In this document: positions 1 through 8,965 of the stretch, in pieces
How the letters are laid out: every line of letters begins with the position of its first letter
Position numbering within the stretch: position 1 is the first letter of the stretch
Origin: Maricaulis sp036231565
Lineage (GTDB): Bacteria; Pseudomonadota; Alphaproteobacteria; Caulobacterales; Maricaulaceae
Direction of reading: 5' to 3'
NCBI GenBank assembly: GCA_036231565.1
Contig: JAZAHA010000034.1
Location: forward strand, 1 to 64,000
DNA length: 64,000 nucleotides
Notes under the pieces: model-generated
What the model was told of the DNA's origin: nothing
The model's database searches: none
Seen by the model: the letters and a program-made list of their open reading frames with translations, nothing else
Translations under genes and position numbers: made by a program

Positions 1-165
1 CCCTCCTTCGCCAAGGCTACGGAGGGCCCACTTCCCCACACGGTGGGGAAGAAAGAGAGCGTGGCGCTTTCCCCGGACTTGTTCCGGGGTCTGGCGGCGT
101 TTCGGATGCAGGCTCCTCCTGGCCCCGGCACAAGGCCGGGGGAAGAGGAATGAGGTGGGCGAGAA
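1..165. repeat. hairpin-rich intergenic repeat mosaic
   Basis: Non-coding stretch made of successive short inverted repeats: CTTCCCCA/TGGGGAAG (31-38 with 44-51), CCCCGGA/TCCGGGG (71-77 with 83-89) and CCCCGGC/GCCGGGG (123-129 with 135-141). The first bases (CCCTCC...GGAGGG) form another arm pair. The style matches the repeats near 9.0 and 63.2 kb. It lies downstream of the minus-strand gene ending at 230, so its hairpins could also help end that transcript, although no clear T-run is seen. Confidence 0.6.
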
Positions 166-229
166 AGAAGCAGCGAGAGAGACGCTTCCTCCAGCACCGG
201 GCCCGGGGAAACGGGACCGGAGAAAAGGT

Positions 230-1171
230 CTACTCGGCAGCTTCGGCTGGCGGCTGGCCGGTCTGGCTGACCTGACGCGCGTGCCACTTCGCCAACAATT
301 GTTTGGAGGTCGCGCGCGAACCGTCGGGAGACCAGCCCGGCGGGGCGAGGAGATACAGGGCAGCATCGCGCAACGAGCGGGCATGGCGCATGTCGTCGAT
401 AATGCCGCACCATTCATGCAGGCTGATCTTCAGCGGGTTGTAGGTGCCAAGGTTTTTAACGATGCCGTAGCGGCATTTCTCATTCTCCAGTTCGGGCTGG
501 AACGTGCCGAACATCTTGTCCCAGATGATGAAGACACCGGCATAGTTGCGGTCGAGATAGACCGGATTGGTGGCGTGGTGGACCCGGTGGTGCGAGGGCG
601 TGTTCATCACCGCCTCGAACCAGGCCGGGCATTTCTTGATCGCCTCGGTGTGGATCCAGAACTGGTAGATCAGGTTGAGCGAGCCCACGAAGGCGATCAT
701 CGCCGGATGGAAACCGAGCAGGATGAGCGCCGAGCCCAGCCAGACGAATTTGAGCGTCAGCGGACTGAGCCAGGGCTGGCGCAGTGCCGTCGTCAGATTG
801 TAGTGCTGGGAGGAGTGGTGAACCACGTGATCGGCCCAGAACCAGCGCACCGTGTGGGCAAAACGGTGCGACCAGTAATAGACGAAATCGTCCAGAACAA
901 AGGCCAGGATCCAGGCCCACCAGGCAAAACCGATATCGAACACCCGGTGCTCGTAGACGAACATGGACCAGATCGCCAGCACGGTACCGAACAGCACGGC
1001 CGACACGGTGTTTCCCAGCCCCATCACAAGACTGGCCGCACTGTCACGCGCCTCGAAACGTGCACGGCCGGTCGCTCGCGCAAAAATCATTTCGGCGAAC
1101 ACCGCGATCACGAAGAGCGGGATGGCAACCCAGATCGGATCGAAATTTTCCACAAAAGCCGGCGCGTCCAT
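230..1171 (-). CDS. sterol desaturase / fatty acid hydroxylase superfamily membrane protein
   Basis: 313-aa integral membrane di-iron oxygenase of the fatty acid hydroxylase superfamily. It carries the expected histidine clusters: HRFAH (102-106), HVVHH (115-119) and HHRVHH (194-199). Hydrophobic segments lie near residues 12-30, 48-72, 83-100 and 143-170. Family members hydroxylate or desaturate sterols, carotenoids, fatty acids or ether lipids; the substrate cannot be read from sequence. The start lies only 3 bases after the stop of the upstream small membrane protein, whose last codons (AAAGGGG) supply the ribosome binding site, so the two are translationally linked. The C-terminal ~40 residues are an Ala/Pro-rich tail. 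Confidence 0.85.
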   Translation of the reverse strand: MDAPAFVENFDPIWVAIPLFVIAVFAEMIFARATGRARFEARDSAASLVMGLGNTVSAVLFGTVLAIWSMFVYEHRVFDIGFAWWAWILAFVLDDFVYYWSHRFAHTVRWFWADHVVHHSSQHYNLTTALRQPWLSPLTLKFVWLGSALILLGFHPAMIAFVGSLNLIYQFWIHTEAIKKCPAWFEAVMNTPSHHRVHHATNPVYLDRNYAGVFIIWDKMFGTFQPELENEKCRYGIVKNLGTYNPLKISLHEWCGIIDDMRHARSLRDAALYLLAPPGWSPDGSRATSKQLLAKWHARQVSQTGQPPAEAAE

Positions 1172-1174
1172 GGC

Positions 1175-1591
1175 TTACCCCTTTAGTGCGTTGAGCCTTT
1201 CGGCCCAGAATTGCGCCTGATCGGCCGAGCTGAAATTCAGTCGGGCCGGCGCGAAGGTAAAATCGTTCAGACGCAGCTGCAGCGAGCCGTCTGCATCGGC
1301 TTCGGCAGCGCGCACACTGCCCGGGCCGAGATAGCGAATGACGAAATCGCTGCCGCGCGCGACCAGCAGGCCGAGGGTGCGGCCGTCGCAGGACGGTATG
1401 AGCGCGCTGAGACCGTCGGGCGTCACCAGCCCACCCTCGCCGGCCTCGTATCCCACGGAATCGGTATCGAGCCGTGCCACCGCATCTTCCAGATCGCGGA
1501 GCCGGGCCGGCTCTGACAGGCCGAGCCACATGTTCAGTACCACCATGGCAGTGATACCAACGACAGAACCGGCCAGAACGATGAACAGCAT
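1175..1591 (-). CDS. small membrane-anchored protein of unknown function
   Basis: 138-aa protein with one N-terminal transmembrane segment (about residues 2-22) followed by a soluble, probably periplasmic domain. That domain contains acidic residues and two cysteine-free beta-like stretches. No family is recognised. It is the first gene of a two-gene unit with the hydroxylase-family gene 3 bases downstream and may be its partner. An independent terminator on the same strand (1605-1643) separates it from the TonB receptor upstream, so its own promoter must lie in the short 1592-1605 interval or transcription must read through. Confidence 0.6.
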   Translation of the reverse strand: MLFIVLAGSVVGITAMVVLNMWLGLSEPARLRDLEDAVARLDTDSVGYEAGEGGLVTPDGLSALIPSCDGRTLGLLVARGSDFVIRYLGPGSVRAAEADADGSLQLRLNDFTFAPARLNFSSADQAQFWAERLNALKG

Positions 1592-1604
1592 GAAGCGCCC
1601 CGGA

Positions 1605-1643
1605 CAAAAAACAACGGGCGAAGGCTAACCAGCCTTCGCCCGT
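1605..1643 (-). terminator. rho-independent terminator of the TonB receptor gene
   Basis: Perfect 13-bp stem ACGGGCGAAGGCT (1614-1626) / AGCCTTCGCCCGT (1631-1643) with a 4-nt loop. On the minus strand it is followed by TTGTTTTTTG. It lies 28 bases past the receptor stop codon. Confidence 0.9.
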
Positions 1644-1658
1644 CGTCAAAGTCATTTT

Positions 1659-1671
1659 TGAACGATGTTCA
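1659..1671. promoter_or_regulatory. palindromic operator-like site TGAAC-N3-GTTCA
   Basis: TGAAC GAT GTTCA has perfect 5-bp arms and abuts the TonB receptor stop codon (1672-1674). It has the same arms and spacing as the sites at 4597-4609 and 15481-15493. A location at a gene's 3' end is odd for a repressor site and may reflect looping or a second regulatory role. Confidence 0.5.
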
Positions 1672-4380
1672 CTAGCCGCGGATACGGAGAGTCACACCAT
1701 AGGTCTGCGGGTCGCCCGGGTAAGCGTTGTAGCTGGTGCCCAGATAGCCCACCGACGGGAAGCCGCCCTTGGTGTAGTCCTCGTCAAAGATGTTGCGGCC
1801 CCAGAACTGCAGCGCCCAGCTGTCGCTGTCAGACCCGATCGTGACCGACGCATTGTACAGCGTGAACGCATCCTGGGTGGCGAAGGGACGCGGATCCTGC
1901 GAGGTCGTATGCAGGAATTCCGAGACATAGGTCATCTCGCCACGCCAATCGATCTCCCAGCCATTGTTCAGCGGCGTGGTCAGGGTCGCCGTGAGCGAAC
2001 CGACCAGTTCGGAATTGCCGCGGTCACGGCCGGTGAGATTGTTGAACAGCGCCGTGACACCGGCATCATTCGTCCGCTCATTGCCCAGTTCACACAGGGC
2101 GAAGTTCGGATCGCCGGCATCCCACACACCGACACCGTTGAAGCTGTCGGGGCACGGGGCGAACTCGTAATCGCCGTACTTGCTGTCGATCAGATAGGTG
2201 AAACCACCCGTGAAGAGCAGGTTGTCGACCGGCGACCACTGGCCCTCGAACTCGATGCCCGACACCTCGATCGAACCGGCGTTCTCAAGCGCGAAACCGT
2301 TGCCGACGAAGTTGTTGGTCTGGAAGTCCTCGATCTCCTGATTGAAGTAGGCGATCGCATAAACCATACGATTGTCGAACAGCGACCCCTTGGCGCCGAT
2401 CTCGAAGGATTGCGCAGTTTCTTCCTCGAATTCGAACACGCCGGTGAAGGCCGCATTGGTCGAGACATTGAAACCGCCCGGTTTGAAGCCGGTGGCATAG
2501 CTGCCGTAGATGTTCAGCGTATCCGACACGTCATAGGACAGGATGATATTGCCCGAGAAGTTCGTGTCACTGCGCGAAGTCGGGAAATCGGCCGCGCTGA
2601 CCGGTTCCCAGTTCTGGAAGGCCGAGAAACCGAGCAGCGGGTTAAGGGCCGTGCCGGCGAACATCGACGGCAGCGGGGCCGCCGGATTGATCGGCGTGCC
2701 GTCCGGATACTGGGTCAGCCCCTGGCCGAGCAGGAGTGACGGAACGAGGAAGGCGCAGGCATCGCCACCCACAACCGGGAACAGCGCCGGATTACACGTC
2801 CCCGGCGTCACCAGACGCAGGTCCTGCGCCAGATCGACGAAGGAGAAGGCCGAAAGCGGATCGGGCTGGTCGATGACCGTGACCATTTCCTTGCTTTCGT
2901 CAGAATAGCGGCCGCCCAGCGTCAGGGTGAAGCGGTCGGTCAGGTGGAAATCGAGCTGACCGAACACCGACCAGGCCTCGGTATCGTAGTTATAGTCTTC
3001 CGACTGCAAGCCATGGCTCGTCGACACAAACCCCTCGGCCGGTACAGTCGGCAGCGCTGCATTGCCGGAAGGCAGCGGAACAAAGCTGCCGACACCGGCA
3101 GCCTGGTTCATGTTCAGGAAGATTTCCAGCAGGCTGACACCGCCCGTTCCGGGCGGCAGACCCAGGCCGGCCACGACCGGAGCGACGGACGGAGCCGAGG
3201 CGGCGTCGAAGAAGGCGCGCGCGTCGGCGCCATAAGGCGTCGAGTTCGTATAGTGGAGGCGGTTGTTGTAGTAGAATGCGCCGCCCATCCAGTCCATGAA
3301 GTTGTCGCCGGTCGAGGTGACCCGGAACTCCTGGGTGAAGCTGTCATAACGGTTCTCGATGTGACGCAGGCTCACCAGGTCGAGATCCGAGAAGTCAGCA
3401 TCGAACAGCTGATCTTCCTCGTAGCGGCGCACCGCCGTGATCGAGGTGAAGGTGAAGGCTTCGAAATCGTGATTAACTTCGGCCGAGATACCGCTGGTCG
3501 ACAGCTGCGTGTTCAGATCGCCATCGATGGCGATCCGGTCGCCGCCTTCCGGGTCAGCCGGGACGGCCGTACCGCCCAGACCGACAAGCGCGGCCCGGTC
3601 GATCGGGTCATAGAAGGCGAACGGAGCCGCACAGCAATTCTCGTCGATCCCGCCATAGTCGGCGATGATGCGGACTTCGGTATTGTCGCCCGGATTCCAC
3701 AGCAGCTGGCCACGGAAGGTGTGACGCGAGCGGTTGTTGGCATCGCGACCGTCAACGACGTCGATATAGCCGTCGCTCTGGTGCATGGAGCCATCGAGGC
3801 GCAGCGCCATCGTGCTGTTGATCGGACCGGTCACGGAGGCGCGCGCAATGTGAGTGTTGTTGTTGCCGACGGTCAGCTCACCGACATAGCCGAACTCGTA
3901 TTCCGGCTGCTGGGTGATGATCGACACCACGCCGGCCGGCGTATTACGGCCGAACAGGGTGGATTGCGGACCGCGGATAACCTCGACTCGCTCGATCGAG
4001 ATCAGGTCGTTGATCGCCGAACCGGAACGCGGACGGTAGACGCCGTCGATGAAGACGCCGACCGACGGTTCAAGACCGGGGTTGAAGCTCGACGTACCGA
4101 TGCCGCGCAGGTTGAATTCGGTGTTGGTGGACGTCGCGAACTCGGCCACGCGCAGGGACGGAACCAGGGTCTGCAGGTCGGCCGCGTCGCGGATCTGCGA
4201 CTGTTCGATCTGCTCGCCGGTGACAGCCGCAACCGAGACGGGCGCTTCCTGCAGCGTCTGCTCGCGCTTTTGTGCCGTCACGGTGATGACGTCAACCTGC
4301 GCCAGTGCGCCGGACGCACCGATCAGGCCCGACAGGATGGCGGTCGTGCCCAGAACGGCCGCCTTGTTCAGCTTTTTCAT
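1672..4380 (-). CDS. TonB-dependent outer membrane receptor
   Basis: 902-aa receptor. It has a Sec signal peptide (residues 1 to about 27, ending near GALA), then a TonB-box-like stretch VITVTAQKRE and a plug domain with the usual VEVIRGPQSTLFGRNTPAG segment near residues 120-150. A 22-strand-type barrel runs to a C-terminal ...TLRIRG. The start at 4380 is chosen because GAGGGGAG lies at good spacing; an ORF extension 13 codons upstream has no such site. It is divergent from a serine hydrolase gene, and palindromic operator-like sites lie 66 bp upstream of the start and directly at the stop codon. A strong terminator follows. This receptor class imports a large or hydrophobic ligand; the ligand is unknown, but the neighbouring hydrolase and oxidoreductases suggest a catabolic substrate rather than a siderophore. 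Confidence 0.93.
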   Translation of the reverse strand: MKKLNKAAVLGTTAILSGLIGASGALAQVDVITVTAQKREQTLQEAPVSVAAVTGEQIEQSQIRDAADLQTLVPSLRVAEFATSTNTEFNLRGIGTSSFNPGLEPSVGVFIDGVYRPRSGSAINDLISIERVEVIRGPQSTLFGRNTPAGVVSIITQQPEYEFGYVGELTVGNNNTHIARASVTGPINSTMALRLDGSMHQSDGYIDVVDGRDANNRSRHTFRGQLLWNPGDNTEVRIIADYGGIDENCCAAPFAFYDPIDRAALVGLGGTAVPADPEGGDRIAIDGDLNTQLSTSGISAEVNHDFEAFTFTSITAVRRYEEDQLFDADFSDLDLVSLRHIENRYDSFTQEFRVTSTGDNFMDWMGGAFYYNNRLHYTNSTPYGADARAFFDAASAPSVAPVVAGLGLPPGTGGVSLLEIFLNMNQAAGVGSFVPLPSGNAALPTVPAEGFVSTSHGLQSEDYNYDTEAWSVFGQLDFHLTDRFTLTLGGRYSDESKEMVTVIDQPDPLSAFSFVDLAQDLRLVTPGTCNPALFPVVGGDACAFLVPSLLLGQGLTQYPDGTPINPAAPLPSMFAGTALNPLLGFSAFQNWEPVSAADFPTSRSDTNFSGNIILSYDVSDTLNIYGSYATGFKPGGFNVSTNAAFTGVFEFEEETAQSFEIGAKGSLFDNRMVYAIAYFNQEIEDFQTNNFVGNGFALENAGSIEVSGIEFEGQWSPVDNLLFTGGFTYLIDSKYGDYEFAPCPDSFNGVGVWDAGDPNFALCELGNERTNDAGVTALFNNLTGRDRGNSELVGSLTATLTTPLNNGWEIDWRGEMTYVSEFLHTTSQDPRPFATQDAFTLYNASVTIGSDSDSWALQFWGRNIFDEDYTKGGFPSVGYLGTSYNAYPGDPQTYGVTLRIRG

Positions 4381-4445
4381 GGAATTAACTCCCCTCTTCA
4401 CGCGGTTTGTATGTGCCAACCGATCCGCGTTTCACGTTTGTTATA

Positions 4446-4458
4446 TGAACACCGCTCA
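4446..4458. promoter_or_regulatory. imperfect copy of the TGAAC-N3-GTTCA operator before the TonB receptor
   Basis: TGAAC ACC GCTCA has one mismatch in the right arm. On the minus strand it ends next to a TATAAC hexamer that could serve as a -10 box for the receptor, with CTGACA about 20 bases further upstream. A bound repressor would sit between the two promoter elements. Confidence 0.5.
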
Positions 4459-4596
4459 TGGCGGCTGTCAGCCGGTTTCTCCGATTTGCACAAAATTCTT
4501 GCCGGAATTGATGCACGCAAACCTCACCGGTCGTTTTCAAACACAGCCTTTCCGCGACCTCTTTTCAAGCCGCCCAACTGTGCTTAGGCTGCCGAG

Positions 4597-4609
4597 TGAA
4601 CAGCGTTCA
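4597..4609. promoter_or_regulatory. palindromic operator-like site before the serine hydrolase
   Basis: TGAAC AGC GTTCA has perfect arms and is centred about 30 bp upstream of the hydrolase ATG in the divergent region 4381-4632. It is the same palindrome as at 1659 and 15481. Confidence 0.6.
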
Positions 4610-4632
4610 TAAGGCTGTCGTTGGGGAGAAAA

Positions 4633-5907
4633 ATGAAAAAACTTATCATGGGTTTGGCCGCTATACTTGGCGTTCTCGCCCTCGCTGCCACCGGCTGGTT
4701 CTTCCGGCCCTGGTCCGAATATTCGCCAGCCGAAATCCAGGCCGCGACACAACCGGAACGCCTTCCGGAAACGTTTCGCCACATGGACGAAGTTTTCCCC
4801 TATCGCGCGATAGAACCATCCGAATCGGCAACGCCGCTGCCGCGGGAAACCGATCAGGCGAATGTCGCCTATACGTTCAACGGCGCCGAACGGACCGTCG
4901 ATGACTGGCTCACGGACTCGCGCGCAACCGGGCTGATGGTGCTGCACAATGGCGCCGTGGTGCACGAACAATACCTGCTGGGCTCAACACCCGAGAGCCG
5001 TCACACCTCCTGGTCGGTCGGCAAGAGCTATGTCGCCACGCTGATCGCCATGGCGATCCACCAGGGCCGCATCGCCAATCTCGACCAGACCGCCGAAATG
5101 TTCGCGCCGCAATACGGCGGCACGGATTATGGCCAGACCACGCTGCGTCACCTGCTGATGATGTCCGCCGGTGTGGATTTCGAAGAAGACTACGGCGCCC
5201 CGGACTCCGACATCCGCCGCCTGTTCTTCGGCGCCAACATCTTCGGCCGCGATATCGACGCCATGGTTGCTGAAGTCGAACGCAACCGCCCCGCCGGCGA
5301 AGACCTGCATTATGTCTCGGCCAATACGCAGGTGCTCTCTGCCGTCGTACGCGGCGTGTGGAATGCACCGCTGGCCGACATCGTCGAGGCGGAGATCTGG
5401 GGGCCTATCGGCATGACTGGCGAGGCCTACTGGAATCAGAATGTGCCCGGCGAGCGCGGCATGGCGATCGGCTATTGCTGCCTCAATGCGACGCTTGAGG
5501 ACTATGCGCGCTTCGGCCAGTTCTACCTGCAGGACGGTGTCTGGAACGGCGAACGCCTCGTCCCCGAAGGCTGGGTGGAACAGGCCACACGGCCGAACGC
5601 TGATTTCCAGGAACCCGGTCCGGACGCGGTCTACGCCCATCGCGGTTACGGCCTGCACTTCTGGGTCCCGGAGGGGTATGATGGCGAATACTTCATGGCC
5701 GGCGTATACGGCCAGTATGTCTGGGTCGATGAGCGCCGCAATATCGTGATCGCCCGCACCGCCGCCGACACGGAATGGGGCGGCAGAACCGCCGAGTCGC
5801 TCGCCGCGATGCGGGCCCTCGCCGCTCACTACGGCGACGATCCGGACACTCCGGCCGCGCCGGCAGAAGCTGCCGAATCCCAGATCGGGGTGCCGGGCGA
5901 TGAGTGA
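4633..5907 (+). CDS. exported serine hydrolase, beta-lactamase class C / esterase family
   Basis: 424-aa hydrolase with an N-terminal hydrophobic signal or anchor (residues 4-24). The class C SxxK catalytic motif is SVGK (128-131), and the second motif is in HYVSANTQ (from Tyr227). Family members cleave esters, amides or cyclic and linear oligomers in the periplasm; many are not beta-lactamases. ATG 4633 is preferred because GGGGAG lies 4 bases upstream; an in-frame TTG at 4621 would overlap that site. The last 8 bases overlap the next gene (ATG at 5900), so hydrolase and GMC oxidoreductase are translationally coupled. The palindrome at 4597-4609 probably controls this unit. Substrate unknown; an ester feeding an alcohol to the next enzyme is an inference. 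Confidence 0.88.
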   Translation: MKKLIMGLAAILGVLALAATGWFFRPWSEYSPAEIQAATQPERLPETFRHMDEVFPYRAIEPSESATPLPRETDQANVAYTFNGAERTVDDWLTDSRATGLMVLHNGAVVHEQYLLGSTPESRHTSWSVGKSYVATLIAMAIHQGRIANLDQTAEMFAPQYGGTDYGQTTLRHLLMMSAGVDFEEDYGAPDSDIRRLFFGANIFGRDIDAMVAEVERNRPAGEDLHYVSANTQVLSAVVRGVWNAPLADIVEAEIWGPIGMTGEAYWNQNVPGERGMAIGYCCLNATLEDYARFGQFYLQDGVWNGERLVPEGWVEQATRPNADFQEPGPDAVYAHRGYGLHFWVPEGYDGEYFMAGVYGQYVWVDERRNIVIARTAADTEWGGRTAESLAAMRALAAHYGDDPDTPAAPAEAAESQIGVPGDE

Positions 5908-7504
5908 TCTGGACTTCGACTATGTCATCTGCGGCGCCGGTTCGGCCGGCTGCACGGTCGCGGAACGCCTGTCACGCGACCCGTCGGTCTCCGTCCTCGT
6001 GCTCGAGGCCGGCGGTACCGACAACAGCCCGATCATCCGCACGCCGATGCTGCTGCAATACGCGGTGACGGGCGAGCAGTTCAACTGGGGCTACTGGACC
6101 GAGCCGCAGAAGCATCTCAACGACCGCAAACTCCTCTGGCCCCGCGGCAAGACGCTGGGCGGCTCCTCCTCGATCAACGCCATGCACTACATGCGTGGCG
6201 CCAAGGAGAATTACGACGAGTGGGAAAAGGTCTATGGCGCTGAAGGTTGGGGCTGGGAGAACGCCCTGCCCGCCTTCAGGGAGGTGCAGCACCAGACCCG
6301 TGGCGAAAGCGAGCTGCACGGCACCGGTGGCCCGCTCTGGGTCTCGGACATCGCCCCGCTGAACCCGCTGACCGAGGACTTCTTCAAGGCCGCCGACCAG
6401 TTGCAATACAAGCGCAATGCCGACTTCAACGGTCCGGCCCAGGAGGGGTTCGGCCCCTATCAGGTGACCCAGAAGAACAACAAGCGCTGCTCCGCAGCCG
6501 ACGCTTTCCTGCGCCCGGCGCTGGAGCGCGAGAACTGCTCGGTGCGCACCGGCGCCATGGTGCGGCGGGTCGTGCTGGAAAACGGCCGCGCCACCGGCGT
6601 GGAAGTCGATCTGGACGGTGAGACCGTCGTCATCACGGCCCGCAAGGAAGTGATCCTGTCCGGCGGCGCGATCAACTCGCCCCAGACCCTGCTCCTGTCC
6701 GGCATCGGTCCTGCCAACGAGCTGCGCGAGGCGGGCGTCTCGGTCGAGCACGACCTGCCCGGTGTCGGCAAGAATCTGCAGGACCATCTCGATGTGACGG
6801 CGCAGGTCTGGACGAAGTCCGCGACCTCGATCGGCAATTCCCTGCGCTCCCTGCCCCAGCACATGTACATGGTGCTGCGCTGGGCGCTGCGCGGCGACGG
6901 ACCGTTCACGGTGAACCCGGTCCAGGGCGGGGCTTTCATCAAGTCCGCCTATGCCGGCGACCTGCCGGACCTGCAACTGGTCTTCATCCCGGCCATCTCC
7001 AACCCGCACGGCATGGAGAAGACGCGCGGCCACGGCATCACCCTGCATGTCTGCCAGCTCTATCCCAAGAGCCGCGGCGAGATCACGCTGAAATCGACCG
7101 ACCCCCACGACCATCCGGCCATCCAGCCCAATTATCTGGAGGAGGAATGGGATCTCGATGTAATGACTGACGGGCTGGCCAAGGTCCGCGACATTCTCAA
7201 CGCGCCGGCCTTCGATCATGACCGCAAGGCCGAACGCTATCCGGGTCCCCATGTGGCCACAATGGCGGATTTGCGGGACGATGTGCGTGCGCGGGCCGAA
7301 ACGCTCTACCACCCGACATCGACCTGCGCGATGGGATCGGGTGAGCTGGCCGTCACCGACAGCCGCTGCCGCGTGAAGGGCGTCGACGGTTTGCGGGTGG
7401 TCGATGCTTCGGTCATGCCTCGCCTCGTTGGTGGCAATACCAATGCGCCGACGATCATGATCGCAACCCGGGCTGCAGCGATGATCGCCGAAGACAATGC
7501 CTGA
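5900..7504 (+). CDS. GMC-family FAD-dependent alcohol dehydrogenase (choline dehydrogenase-like)
   Basis: 534-aa glucose-methanol-choline oxidoreductase. The N-terminal FAD fold has GAGSAGC (from residue ~12) and an E-A-G-G stretch. The GMC signature WPRGKTLGGSSSIN lies near residues 80-93, and the second signature SGGAINSPQTLLLSGIG near 254-270. The C-terminal domain holds HPTSTCAMG and the GNTNAPTIMIA tail. It oxidises a primary alcohol to an aldehyde with FAD. The start overlaps the hydrolase stop by 8 bases, and an aldehyde dehydrogenase follows 32 bases downstream, giving a complete alcohol-to-acid pair. Close relatives include AlkJ-type and polyethylene-glycol dehydrogenases; which one this is cannot be decided here. 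Confidence 0.92.
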   Translation: MSDLDFDYVICGAGSAGCTVAERLSRDPSVSVLVLEAGGTDNSPIIRTPMLLQYAVTGEQFNWGYWTEPQKHLNDRKLLWPRGKTLGGSSSINAMHYMRGAKENYDEWEKVYGAEGWGWENALPAFREVQHQTRGESELHGTGGPLWVSDIAPLNPLTEDFFKAADQLQYKRNADFNGPAQEGFGPYQVTQKNNKRCSAADAFLRPALERENCSVRTGAMVRRVVLENGRATGVEVDLDGETVVITARKEVILSGGAINSPQTLLLSGIGPANELREAGVSVEHDLPGVGKNLQDHLDVTAQVWTKSATSIGNSLRSLPQHMYMVLRWALRGDGPFTVNPVQGGAFIKSAYAGDLPDLQLVFIPAISNPHGMEKTRGHGITLHVCQLYPKSRGEITLKSTDPHDHPAIQPNYLEEEWDLDVMTDGLAKVRDILNAPAFDHDRKAERYPGPHVATMADLRDDVRARAETLYHPTSTCAMGSGELAVTDSRCRVKGVDGLRVVDASVMPRLVGGNTNAPTIMIATRAAAMIAEDNA

Positions 7505-7536
7505 CAACACTGACCGACCGGCCGAAGGAGGCTGAC

Positions 7537-8958
7537 ATGAGCGAAGCCGAAGCCAAGCAGATCGAACGCATGAAAGCGATCCTGGAAGCCCAGAAGGAGG
7601 CCTTCCGGGCCGAGCGACACCGGCCGCTGGACAAGCGCAAGGCCGATCTCGAGCGGATCGCCAATCTGTGCCGCACCAATGCCGATGCGATCGCTGAAGC
7701 CATCTCGAAGGATTTCGGCAACCGGGCGCGCGAGGAAAGCGTGATCGCCGAGATCGCCTTTGTCATCCAGGACGCCGAACACACGAAAAAGCATCTCGCC
7801 AAATGGGCGAAGACCCGCAAGGTGGGCGTGCCGATGACGCTGATGCCGGGCAAGGCGGAAATCCGCCGCGAGCCCAAGGGTGTCGCCGGCATCGTCTCCC
7901 CCTGGAACTATCCCTTCCAGCTGGCCATGGCCCCGCTCGTGGCGGCACTGGGTGCGGGCTGCCGGGCGATGATCAAGCCGTCCGAATATACGCCCGCCAC
8001 GGCCGAGCTGATGAAGCGCCTGCTGGCCGATGCTTTCGAGGAGAACCATGTCGCCGTGATCACCGGCGGCCCGGCGGTAGGCGAGGCCTTCACCGGGCTG
8101 AAATTCGACCATCTCTTCTACACGGGCTCGACCCAGGTCGGCCGTCTGGTCGCCAAGGCCGCAGCCGAGAACCTGGTTCCCGTCACGCTGGAACTGGGCG
8201 GCAAGTCACCGGCCATCGTCACACCGGATTATCCGCAGGATGCTGCTGCCAAGTCCATAGCCTGGGGCAAGCTGTTCAATGCGGGCCAGACCTGTGTGGC
8301 ACCCGATTACGTCCTGGCACCGAAAGGCTCTGAACGGGCCCTGGGCGAAGCGATCATCAATGTCGCCGCGCACCAGTTTCCCGATGCTTCGACCGATGAC
8401 GCCTACACGGCCATCGTCTCGGACCGGCACTATGACCGTCTCAACGCGATGATCGAGGAAGCCCGCAAGGGCGGGGCCGAAATCCTGCAGCCGGAGCATG
8501 ACGCCCAGGCCGCACAGGCGGCGCGCAAGATCCCGCCCACCGTGGTGATCAACCCGCCAGCCGATGCGGCGGTGATGACCGAGGAGATTTTCGGACCGGT
8601 CCTGCCGATGGTCGGCTACAGCGAACTCGACGCGGCGATCGATTTTGTCGGCGACCGCGACCATCCGCTGGCGCTTTACGTCTACTCGACCGACAAGACG
8701 CAGGCCCAGCGCGTGCTCGACGCAACGATGTCGGGCGGTGCTGCCGTCAATATCAATCTCCTGCACCTGTCCGTGCCCGACCTGCCCTTCGGCGGCGTTG
8801 GCGCGTCCGGCCAGGGCGCCTATCATGGCGAGGCGGGTTTCCTCACCTTCACCCATGAACGCTCGGTCTTCTCGACCGGCAAATGGCACCCCTCCCGCCT
8901 CCTCGCCCCGCCCTACGGCAAGATGTTCGAGACCGTAGCCAAGCGGCAGATGAAGTAG
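7537..8958 (+). CDS. calB: aldehyde dehydrogenase, coniferyl aldehyde dehydrogenase type
   Basis: 473-aa NAD(P)-dependent aldehyde dehydrogenase. It has the catalytic glutamate in LELGGKSP (about 219-226) and the catalytic cysteine in FNAGQTC (about 247-253). The short length, the LHLSVPDLPFGGVGASG segment and the C-terminal FETVAKR end are typical of the CalB/coniferyl-aldehyde subgroup, which also acts on other medium and aromatic aldehydes. AAGGAGG precedes the ATG. It follows the GMC alcohol dehydrogenase and probably oxidises its aldehyde product. A perfect hairpin (8966-8989) follows the stop and may end the transcript. The gene symbol names the subgroup, not a proven substrate. Confidence 0.9.
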   Translation: MSEAEAKQIERMKAILEAQKEAFRAERHRPLDKRKADLERIANLCRTNADAIAEAISKDFGNRAREESVIAEIAFVIQDAEHTKKHLAKWAKTRKVGVPMTLMPGKAEIRREPKGVAGIVSPWNYPFQLAMAPLVAALGAGCRAMIKPSEYTPATAELMKRLLADAFEENHVAVITGGPAVGEAFTGLKFDHLFYTGSTQVGRLVAKAAAENLVPVTLELGGKSPAIVTPDYPQDAAAKSIAWGKLFNAGQTCVAPDYVLAPKGSERALGEAIINVAAHQFPDASTDDAYTAIVSDRHYDRLNAMIEEARKGGAEILQPEHDAQAAQAARKIPPTVVINPPADAAVMTEEIFGPVLPMVGYSELDAAIDFVGDRDHPLALYVYSTDKTQAQRVLDATMSGGAAVNINLLHLSVPDLPFGGVGASGQGAYHGEAGFLTFTHERSVFSTGKWHPSRLLAPPYGKMFETVAKRQMK

Positions 8959-8965
8959 TGTCAGG

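Noticed and set aside
2944..4587. Long open frame on the plus strand opposite the TonB receptor
   Set aside because: It is the antisense shadow of a clear receptor gene. Its translation is Arg/Gln/Asp-rich with no domains, a common effect of high-GC codon bias.
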